Assembly: GCA_964549785.1 (NCBI GenBank)
Contig: CAZJXA010000093.1
Span: forward strand, 1-11,505
DNA from: JBEIUO01 sp964549785
Lineage (GTDB): Bacteria > Planctomycetota > Phycisphaerae > Phycisphaerales > UBA1924
DNA: 11,505 bases
Reading direction: 5' to 3'
Positions 5,473 to 11,505 of this stretch are shown here, in pieces. The first letter of the stretch is position 1, and the number at the start of each line of letters is the position of its first letter. Under the pieces are notes generated by a model, which worked only from the letters and a program-made list of their open reading frames with translations, ran no database searches and was not told the DNA's origin. A program made the translations under genes and the position numbers.

Positions 5473-7374
5473 TTAACCGTTGACCGCCGCCATGCAGCGC
5501 GCCACCACTTGATCCATCGGCACCACTTCACCCTTGCCCGCGGCGTCCCGTCGCAACTTAAACTCCACCCCGCCCGCGTCCAGTGCCTTGTCCCCCAGCG
5601 TGATCCGGATGGGCACGCCGATCAGGTCGGCGTCTTTGAACTTGACGCCGGGCCGCTCGTCACGATCGTCCAAAAGCACGTCCAAGCCTTCGCTGATCAA
5701 CTGACGCCCGAGTGTGCCCGCGGCTTCCTTCTGCCGCGGATCGTCGGGTTTCATCATGGTGATGAGGACGTGATAAGGGGCGATTGCGACCGGCCACAGG
5801 ATGCCGTTTTCATCGTGATTCTGCTCGACCGTCGCGGCCATGGTTCGCGAGACGCCGATGCCGTAGCACCCCATGATGACCGACTTTTTCTGCTGCGTTT
5901 CGTCCATGATCTGCAATCCCATGGCGTCCGAATACTTGGTCCCCAACTTGAAAATGTGTCCAACCTCGATGCCGCGGGCGGTTTCCAGGATTGCGCCCGC
6001 GGCCTTGGGAGACGGATCGCCCGCTACCGCGTTCCGCAGGTCGCCCACCACCAGGTACTTGTCGCGTCCCGCGGCCCCCTCGACGGGGTCCTTGCCGAAG
6101 TCGCGCTGCCAGTTGAAGTGTTTGACGTGGTAGTCCTTCTTGTCGCCGCCGGTGGCCCAGAACTTGCTCTTGCCGGTCGCGTCGTCGAATGCCACCGCCG
6201 CGTCTCGATCCACCAGCAGCAGCACGCCCTGCTTGCCGACCCCCCCTACGTCAAGCACGCTGCGGGGGCTCACAAACCCGATCTCGAAGCCCTTGGCTTT
6301 GGCCTCGGCCGGGTCGGCCAGTTTGATCTTGCATTCGGCCAGGTCGCGGACCTTGCCCTCGTTCACGTCGTGGTCCCCACGGACGACCGCGACCACCCAC
6401 TCCTCGCCGAACTTCTCGAGGTCCGCAGGGCTGGACTCCACCTTGAACACGATGCTCTTGAGCATGTTCTGCGGCTTGACCTTCATCAACTTCGAGACGT
6501 CTTCGATCCCCGGGCATCCCGGAGTGTGAACCTCCTCGAGCGCCCCGGTGGGCTGGCCCACGAAGTAGCCCTTCGCCGGCACCGCCCGCATCCCGATCTC
6601 GCACTTCTCGACGTTCGCCGCGTACCCGCTGGCGGGACACTTCAGAATCGTGTCCTCGCCGCTGGCGCAGTTCACCATGAACTCGTGGGATGCGCTCCCG
6701 CCGATCGGCCCGCTCTCGGCCTCCACGGGCGTGAAGTCCAGCCCGCACCGCGTGAACGTGTTGGTGTACGCGGCGTACATCGCGGCGTACGCCTCGTTCA
6801 AGCCCCCCGCTCCCTCCACGTGCATGTGGAACGAGTACGCATCCTTCATGATGAACTCGCGACACCGAAGCAACCCGGCCCGCGGCCGCGCCTCATCCCG
6901 AAACTTCGTCTGAATCTGGTACAGGTTCAGCGGGAACTGCTTGTAGCTGCTGATGGCACCCTTCACCAGGTCGGTGATCACTTCCTCATGCGTCGGCGCG
7001 AGCGCGTTCATCCGACCCTTGCGGTCCTTCACGCGGAAAAGGTTGTCGCCGTAATCTTCGTCGCGCCTGGTGCCCGCGAACAACTCGAACGGCTCGAGCG
7101 CGGGCATCAGCAGTTCATTCGCCCCCGCGGCGTTCAATTCCTCACGGATGATCGCCGAAATCTTTCCCAAGACGCGCCACGCCAGCGGCAGGTAGTCATA
7201 AATGCCCGCGCCCACCTGCCGGATGAACCCGGCCCGGTGCAGCAGCACATGGCTGGGCGTCTCGGCCTCGTTGGGGGCTTCGCGTGTCGTCGGGATCAGC
7301 GTCAATGACCATCGCGTGAATTCGCCGCTGCGGCGGTTGCTGACGGTGCGTTTCGATGCTTTCGGGTCGGACAT
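5473..7374 (-). CDS. proS: Prolyl-tRNA synthetase
   Basis: Charges tRNA-Pro with proline in the cytoplasm using ATP; a class II aminoacyl-tRNA synthetase of the bacterial type. With the start at 7374 it has 633 residues, longer than the E. coli enzyme (572). Visible landmarks are the motif 1 region (about 60-92, LPLAWRVLGKISAIIREE), LAPTHEEVITDL (125-136), motif 2 YQIQTKFRDEARPR (152-165), SFHMH (181-185), GGSASHEF (225-232) and motif 3 MGCYGIGVSR (501-510). Between motifs 2 and 3 is the insertion domain (about 255-445) that edits mischarged alanine, with the conserved-looking lysine in MLKSIVFK (304-311). The C-terminal anticodon-binding domain (about 530-633) has DDRDERPGVKFKDADLIG. The frame stays open to 7452, with other possible starts at 7401 and 7452; none has a Shine-Dalgarno sequence. 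I chose 7374 because it leaves a short tail (MSDPKASKRT) ahead of the conserved fold. Confidence 0.97.
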   Translation of the reverse strand: MSDPKASKRTVSNRRSGEFTRWSLTLIPTTREAPNEAETPSHVLLHRAGFIRQVGAGIYDYLPLAWRVLGKISAIIREELNAAGANELLMPALEPFELFAGTRRDEDYGDNLFRVKDRKGRMNALAPTHEEVITDLVKGAISSYKQFPLNLYQIQTKFRDEARPRAGLLRCREFIMKDAYSFHMHVEGAGGLNEAYAAMYAAYTNTFTRCGLDFTPVEAESGPIGGSASHEFMVNCASGEDTILKCPASGYAANVEKCEIGMRAVPAKGYFVGQPTGALEEVHTPGCPGIEDVSKLMKVKPQNMLKSIVFKVESSPADLEKFGEEWVVAVVRGDHDVNEGKVRDLAECKIKLADPAEAKAKGFEIGFVSPRSVLDVGGVGKQGVLLLVDRDAAVAFDDATGKSKFWATGGDKKDYHVKHFNWQRDFGKDPVEGAAGRDKYLVVGDLRNAVAGDPSPKAAGAILETARGIEVGHIFKLGTKYSDAMGLQIMDETQQKKSVIMGCYGIGVSRTMAATVEQNHDENGILWPVAIAPYHVLITMMKPDDPRQKEAAGTLGRQLISEGLDVLLDDRDERPGVKFKDADLIGVPIRITLGDKALDAGGVEFKLRRDAAGKGEVVPMDQVVARCMAAVNG

Positions 7375-7546
7375 AGGCGAAGAGGGTAGGGGTCTGACCA
7401 TGCGATCTGGCAGCCGGCCCCAAGCCCCTTCGACGACCTCGCTCCATTTCACGAAGGTTGCGGTCTTTTAGGCATCCTTCAGATGTTGATACCCCCGCCA
7501 CTTCTCAACGGTGGCATTCGCCCAAGTTGCTCTCCGCTCCGAACCG

Positions 7547-8218
7547 TCACCTCGCCCGATACCCCATCTCTACGAGCCGCGGCATCCACCGCTCTCTCGC
7601 CAATCCCGCCGCGGCGTTCGGCTCTCCACCCTCATCCCACCACCAGCACGCCTCCAACGGCACGGCCAGATCCAAAGCCAGGTCGGCGATCTGCGTATCC
7701 GACAAATCCGCGTACGGCGTCTCGATATGGATTCCTGGGCACCCGTGTGCGGCGGAATCGATGGCCACCACCCGACCGCAGAGCGTCGACCGATCGAGGA
7801 TCGCCGCGGCTCGACCGATGTCCACCTCGCCGCCGATGCCGGCCGATGCGGGCCAGACGATGCGCGGATATCCCGCGTACGCGGCGGCGTACGCCGCCGC
7901 GATCAGCCCCATCGATTCCGACTCTTCGCCGCGGTCGACCGATCCGCTGTCGGCCTGCTTCAACTCCATGAAAGGAACTCCGTGCACTTCCGCGATCCGC
8001 CGCACCGCGGCGTGCACGGCGACACCGCCTTCCCCGCGACCGCTTAAAAACTCCATCACCGCAACCCGAGCGTGCGTCGGCGGGGTCCCTCTTCGACCGC
8101 TCTCCTCCACCTGCCTGCCAAACACGGCGATCTCCTCCCGCACCGCGCTGATCGCCACCACCGATGGCAGATCCGCGTTCATCAACACGACGGTGTCCAC
8201 TGCCCGTTCACCGATCAT
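7547..8218 (-). CDS. QueC-like protein with degenerate ATP and zinc sites
   Basis: A 223-residue protein that appears related to QueC, the ATP-dependent 7-cyano-7-deazaguanine (preQ0) synthase of queuosine synthesis. Aligned by eye, VVLMNADLPSVVAI (10-23) takes the place of the QueC PP-loop region VVLLSGGLDSxxAL, and IHIETPYADLSDTQIADLAL (163-182) matches the family stretch I.TPL..LSKAEI..L. EGGEPNAAAGLARERW (196-211) fits the zinc-binding end EGGxxCGxCxxCxxR. The key residues are missing: SGGxD of the PP-loop is N-A-D-L-P, and the three clustered zinc cysteines are replaced, leaving only C191. The ARN and SGYPDCR motifs are also not seen. Catalysis as in QueC is therefore unlikely. Its ATG overlaps the DUF2339 stop (ATGA), with AGGAAA upstream, which indicates translational coupling. 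The frame has no internal stop, so it looks maintained. A distant ATP-PPase other than QueC is possible. Confidence 0.7.
   Translation of the reverse strand: MIGERAVDTVVLMNADLPSVVAISAVREEIAVFGRQVEESGRRGTPPTHARVAVMEFLSGRGEGGVAVHAAVRRIAEVHGVPFMELKQADSGSVDRGEESESMGLIAAAYAAAYAGYPRIVWPASAGIGGEVDIGRAAAILDRSTLCGRVVAIDSAAHGCPGIHIETPYADLSDTQIADLALDLAVPLEACWWWDEGGEPNAAAGLARERWMPRLVEMGYRAR
7880..7901. repeat. 22-bp perfect palindrome inside the QueC-like gene
   Basis: Centred at 7890/7891, 22 bases read identically on both strands with no spacer; the core is GCCGCCGGCGTACGC-like, built on GCGTACGC flanked by GCC/GGC repeats. A second, 12-bp perfect palindrome (7873-7884) with the same GCGTACGC core is centred exactly 12 bp away. 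It encodes the Ala/Tyr run AAAYAAAYAGY (about residues 107-117), so codon bias for GCG/GCC alanine next to TAC may explain it. Confidence 0.6.
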
Positions 8219-10695
8219 GGCGGGGTTTCCTGGCTGACGGGTCCGCGGACGGGCGGCCCATCCGCGGATAATGAACCGGGCCGGGTGGCCAGCCGCGAAC
8301 CGAGTCTGGAATAAATCGCGGGTACGAGAATCATGATGAGACCCAACCCGAGAAAACTGATGACACGGGGGAGCGCTGCAACACCAGCAAGGTCGATCAG
8401 GACGGTCTTCAAACCGGCCAGCCCGAGAAGAATAAGCCCGGACCATCGGATGAATCCGACGTTCCGCCAGAAGCCATAGACCAACAGGGCGATGGAACAC
8501 ACTCCCCACCAGACGGAGAGGCCCGCCGCGTGCATCGTGAGGTCGTCCGACAAAGCCCGTGCGATGCGCCCCGCTTCGATGCTGGTGCAGGCGAACGCGA
8601 GGACCAATGCGGCGATGACGAAGACATTCCGGACGCCTTCGGACCAGCGATGTTCGCGCGGCGTCAACCAGCCCGCCGCAGCGGCACACGCGGAAACCAG
8701 CAGTCCGATGAAGAACCCGCTGCTCATGGCGCCGGGACCACTCCAAGGGAGCCCGGTTTCGACGTAAACCAGCAACCAGCAGATGGAGGCCGCGGCGAGG
8801 AGGAGCATGGTGGCCGGTGCGGTCTGCAATCGCACCGGTGGGCGGGTGCATGTGGCGGACGCGACGACAAGGAGCGCGAGCCATATCGCGGCCGATCGGA
8901 GGTGTGTGTCGGTGTGGGCCACCGACAGTGCGATGAGCAGGAGCGCGAAATTGGCGAAGACGTGACGCGGAGACCGCTTGAATATGGCGGTGGCGGAGAG
9001 GGTCGGTCCTGACCACATCCAAGCCGCGAACAGCCAGACGGTGGCGGCGGCACCCATCCACGCGCTCCACGCGGTGAGGACCAACCCGAGCACCATGTGG
9101 GGCTCCTGATGCATCGGGCCTTCCCGCGAATCCAAGAAGAGCAGCCGCAGCGTCGCGATACTCAGCCCGATGAGGCCGTAGGCCGCGATGGGGCGGGATT
9201 CGATGCGGCGTCCCGTCCAGGATGCCGCCGAGGCAAGCCCGAGCCACACCGCGAGTTCGGTCTGGCCTGAGAAGGCCGACGCCACCGTGATGAGGACGAG
9301 TGCTGCGCTCTGTGCGGTGAGCAACAACGCAAACCGAGCCACCGGCGAAAGTGCGGTCGCGGGGGTGCCCGTGAGTGCCGATCGCAGCGTGAACGCCACG
9401 ACGCCGGCGGCGACAGCCCACAGCGCGGGGGCGGGCCACTGAACATGGCCCAACCCTTGCAGCAGATCGGCGGCGATCGCCACGCCCCAAGCCGTGCTTC
9501 CGAGGCTGATGGGCAAACTCCGCCACGGCGCTAGAACGGCGAACCCATCGTCGGCCACCGGCCCATCTCCGCGGTTCGGACGTTTCGCGTTCCACCACAA
9601 CTCGGCGTGCAACATAGCCCAGGCCATGGACACGAAGGCGATGGCGGTCCACGCCTGCGAACCCTCCTGCGCCATGGCCCACAACCCGCCAACCAGGAAC
9701 GTGCCGATGGAAGCGGTGATGCGGAGTGCCGCGAAGCCGCCCCCCTTGCGGACCGCGAGCGACAACCCGACGGCGAGCAACATGAGCAGATACAGCGGCA
9801 TCACGAAGTCGCGGGGTGGTGTGTCCAGGAAGAGGAACGGCGTGATGTAGCCGCCGACCAGCGAGATGGTTCCGACGGCGGCAAGCCCGGAGCGGGCCGA
9901 GAGCACAACGCCCGCCGCCGCAACCGCGGCAAGCAGAACGAACGCTGTGGGCGCGTTCAGAAGATCAAATACGCGGTAGGCCACAAAGGTGGACACGTAG
10001 ATTGCGCCGATCCCCGCGGCGGTCGCCCCCGCGCCCGCCCACGCGCTCAGCCGCTTGTGCAGCCACTCACCGGCGACGATCAACGCCACCCCAAAGGCCA
10101 CACCCATCAGGCACCGCACGAGCGGCGAGACCCTGAGCAGGCCGGCGTCGTAAGCCCACTTGAAGGCAAGCCCGACTCCGGCGATCAACACCAACGCGCC
10201 CGCGACGGCATACCACCTTCCACCAACGGCCCGCTCAAGGTCGGCATGGTCTTCGATGGATCTTGCGACTGTCGCGCCCAGACGCCGGGGAGGAAGGGCG
10301 GGAAGGATCGGGGATGGTGGTTTCCAGCCGGTCGGAACGTTCGCCGAGTCGGGCGGACCAACCGGCTCGGGGCGCGGTTCAAGACGCGGGGGCTGCGCAA
10401 GGTGGGGAATCGATGGTGGCTGTAATGGTGGCACATCAGGGGCCGTTGGCGACGCGATGCCGGTGGGTGTCTGCGGCGAGTGGGCAGCGGTCTGGGGCGA
10501 CTGGCCAGCGGGCTGGGGCGCATTGACGGCCCGGGCGGCCTGAGTTTGTTCCGACAGCGGGAACGGATCGACCTTGGTGACAGGCAAGCCGTCCAAGCCC
10601 AAACGGCGCTCGATGCGTGCGATCCGCGCGAACAGCTCAGCCAAGTGCTCCGGAGTGAGCGGATCCAATGGTGCCACGGGGTTCTGGTCGCTCAT
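8215..10695 (-). CDS. DUF2339 polytopic membrane protein
   Basis: An 826-residue inner-membrane protein of the DUF2339 family, whose function is unknown. The N-terminus is cytoplasmic-looking: a helical, possibly coiled-coil stretch (about 14-33, EHLAELFARIARIERRLG), then a Pro/Gln-rich linker (about 57-138). The family hallmark follows at about 152-188 (DLERAVGGRWYAVAGALVL, then GVGLAFKWAYDAGLL), with GVALIVAGEWLHKRL at about 202-216. From there to about 800 nearly the whole chain is hydrophobic helices, roughly two dozen by eye, ending in a short polar tail. The open frame reaches a GTG at 10788, but I start at the ATG at 10695: the longer form would begin ahead of a terminator hairpin (10744-10770), and MSDQNPVAPLDPLTPEHL looks like a natural N-terminus. 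Shine-Dalgarno evidence is weak. The stop overlaps the start of the QueC-like gene, so the two form an operon. Confidence 0.88.
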   Translation of the reverse strand: MSDQNPVAPLDPLTPEHLAELFARIARIERRLGLDGLPVTKVDPFPLSEQTQAARAVNAPQPAGQSPQTAAHSPQTPTGIASPTAPDVPPLQPPSIPHLAQPPRLEPRPEPVGPPDSANVPTGWKPPSPILPALPPRRLGATVARSIEDHADLERAVGGRWYAVAGALVLIAGVGLAFKWAYDAGLLRVSPLVRCLMGVAFGVALIVAGEWLHKRLSAWAGAGATAAGIGAIYVSTFVAYRVFDLLNAPTAFVLLAAVAAAGVVLSARSGLAAVGTISLVGGYITPFLFLDTPPRDFVMPLYLLMLLAVGLSLAVRKGGGFAALRITASIGTFLVGGLWAMAQEGSQAWTAIAFVSMAWAMLHAELWWNAKRPNRGDGPVADDGFAVLAPWRSLPISLGSTAWGVAIAADLLQGLGHVQWPAPALWAVAAGVVAFTLRSALTGTPATALSPVARFALLLTAQSAALVLITVASAFSGQTELAVWLGLASAASWTGRRIESRPIAAYGLIGLSIATLRLLFLDSREGPMHQEPHMVLGLVLTAWSAWMGAAATVWLFAAWMWSGPTLSATAIFKRSPRHVFANFALLLIALSVAHTDTHLRSAAIWLALLVVASATCTRPPVRLQTAPATMLLLAAASICWLLVYVETGLPWSGPGAMSSGFFIGLLVSACAAAAGWLTPREHRWSEGVRNVFVIAALVLAFACTSIEAGRIARALSDDLTMHAAGLSVWWGVCSIALLVYGFWRNVGFIRWSGLILLGLAGLKTVLIDLAGVAALPRVISFLGLGLIMILVPAIYSRLGSRLATRPGSLSADGPPVRGPVSQETPP

Positions 10696-10743
10696 TGATA
10701 GTGGCCCGAAAAGGCGTCGGCATGCCTCACCATCACTGTACCG

Positions 10744-10770
10744 AAAACCCGGCTTCACATCGCAGCCGGG
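10744..10770 (-). terminator. Rho-independent terminator after the epimerase gene
   Basis: On the minus strand a perfect 7-bp stem, CCCGGCT with AGCCGGG, closes a 9-nt loop and is followed by TTTTC. It lies 25 nt beyond the epimerase stop and 49 nt before the DUF2339 ATG. It separates the two genes into different transcripts, although no convincing promoter for DUF2339 was seen in the short gap. Confidence 0.7.
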
Positions 10771-10794
10771 GCTCGGATTGTTGCCCACGAGGGA

Positions 10795-11505
10795 TCAGTA
10801 ATTGGGTGTGGGCGGACGGAACTGATCCATCTGGAGCGACCGGAAGTAGGCGATCGTCTTCATCAAGCCCTCGCGCAACTGGATCTTCGGCTCCCAGCCC
10901 AGTTTTGCCTTCGCCAACGATATATCCGGCTGCCGCTGCGACGGATCGTCCTCTGGCATCGGCTTGTAGACGATCCGGCTTTTGCTCTCCGACAGTTCGA
11001 TCACCAATTCCGCCAACTGCTTCATCGAAAACTCGTTGGGATTGCCGATGTTCACCGGACCCACAAAGTCGTCCGGCCCGTTCATCATCCGGATGATCAC
11101 ATCCACGAGGTCATCCACATAGCAGAACGATCGGCTTTGCTTCCCCTCGCCGAACATCGTGATGTCCTGGTTCGTGATCGCCTGCCGGATGAAGTTGCTC
11201 ACCACCCGCCCGTCAAACGGGTGCATCCGCGGCCCATAGGTGTTAAAGATCCGCACCAGCCGGATATTCACTTTGTTGCTGCGGTAATAGTCAAAGAACA
11301 GCGTCTCCGCCGCCCGCTTGCCCTCGTCATAGCACGCGCGGGGGCCGATCGGGTTCACATTCCCGCGATAACTCTCCGGCTGCGGATGCACCGACGGATC
11401 GCCGTAGACCTCACTCGTCGAAAACTGCAGCACCTTGGCCCGGCACCGCTTGGCCATCCCCAGCACGTTGATCGCCCCCATCACGCTCGTCTTCATCGTC
11501 TTGAT
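10795..11505 (-). CDS. UDP-glucuronate decarboxylase-like epimerase, C-terminal part
   Basis: The frame is open to the right edge with no start in family position (an internal ATG at 11496 is not the real start), so the N-terminal NAD-binding half is missing. The visible 236 residues match extended-SDR enzymes of the UDP-xylose synthase type, which decarboxylate UDP-glucuronate to UDP-xylose. Seen are STSEVYGDP (29-37), HPQPESYRGNVNPIG (40-54), the catalytic pair Y59/K63 in CYDEGK, RIFNTYGPRM (85-94), DGRVVSNFI (98-106), RSFCYVDDLVD (125-135), and R191 in DDPSQRQPDI, in the position of the decarboxylase arginine. The cytoplasmic product would feed surface polysaccharide or glycan synthesis. 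A terminator follows, so it is the last gene of its own transcript. Other sugar-nucleotide 4,6-dehydratases or epimerases are less likely, given the QPESYRGNVNPIG and YDEGKR segments. Confidence 0.9.
   Translation of the reverse strand: MKTMKTSVMGAINVLGMAKRCRAKVLQFSTSEVYGDPSVHPQPESYRGNVNPIGPRACYDEGKRAAETLFFDYYRSNKVNIRLVRIFNTYGPRMHPFDGRVVSNFIRQAITNQDITMFGEGKQSRSFCYVDDLVDVIIRMMNGPDDFVGPVNIGNPNEFSMKQLAELVIELSESKSRIVYKPMPEDDPSQRQPDISLAKAKLGWEPKIQLREGLMKTIAYFRSLQMDQFRPPTPNY

Noticed and set aside
6766..6800. Repeated GCGGCGTAC units in proS resembling the palindrome in the QueC-like gene.
   Set aside because: They encode the conserved Tyr/Ala stretch (AYAAMYAAYTNTF) seen in other prolyl-tRNA synthetases, so protein sequence and codon bias explain them.
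5338..7308. A 656-codon open frame on the plus strand, antisense to almost all of proS.
   Set aside because: The proS protein is unmistakable on the other strand. The antisense product is rich in His, Arg and Leu with no domain, as expected from GC-biased codons mirrored, and it begins inside the terminator.
7375..7546. Search for a promoter or terminator between the QueC-like gene and proS.
   Set aside because: Only a weak CCAC/GTGG pairing without a T tract was found, and no credible -35/-10 pair, so nothing is annotated.
8219..9682. A long upstream extension of the QueC-like frame through the DUF2339 gene, giving one 711-residue frame.
   Set aside because: The extension is an Arg/His-rich shadow of DUF2339 in another frame. 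The ATGA overlap and AGGAAA at 8218 mark the real start.
10696..10788. A GTG start for DUF2339 at 10788, only 6 nt after the epimerase stop.
   Set aside because: The extra 31 codons would cover the terminator hairpin at 10744-10770, and their sequence looks unlike a natural N-terminus.

Overview
This window is high-GC bacterial DNA carrying eight protein genes, two of them cut by the window edges. A secreted protein with a PEP-CTERM-type tail (PAPAS, a hydrophobic stretch, then RRRR), scarce Shine-Dalgarno sequences and a large DUF2339 membrane protein suggest a planctomycete, most likely Phycisphaerae-related. That assignment is an inference, because no rRNA or other marker is present.

Left part (1-3514). 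A two-component system lies on the minus strand: an OmpR/PhoB-type response regulator, then, 101 nt downstream, the N-terminus of a membrane sensor kinase that runs off the left edge. Divergent from the regulator, across a 200-bp gap full of short inverted repeats, is an exported 593-residue protein. It repeats one module twice, a PRC-barrel followed by a small beta-rich domain, and ends at a strong intrinsic terminator. The shared regulatory gap makes this protein a plausible target of the two-component system.

Middle part (3545-5360). A short-chain dehydrogenase/reductase (minus) is divergent from a secreted PEP-CTERM protein (plus), which has a good sigma70-like promoter and a terminator usable from both strands.

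Right part (5420-11505). Four genes lie on the minus strand, in transcription order: a UDP-glucuronate decarboxylase-like epimerase (cut at the right edge), its terminator, a DUF2339 polytopic membrane protein, a QueC-like protein that overlaps it by ATGA, and prolyl-tRNA synthetase (proS). The most unusual item is the QueC-like protein. It keeps recognisable QueC landmarks, but the ATP-binding PP-loop and three of the four zinc cysteines are replaced, so it looks like a pseudoenzyme or repurposed ATP-PPase relative, translationally coupled to a membrane protein. Its gene also contains a 22-bp perfect palindrome.

No stretch over 300 bases lacks a gene. The longest gaps are 4322-4559 (238 bp), 1428-1627 (200 bp) and 7375-7546 (172 bp); in the last I see no convincing signal. 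I found no tRNA, rRNA, CRISPR array, transposase or attachment site.
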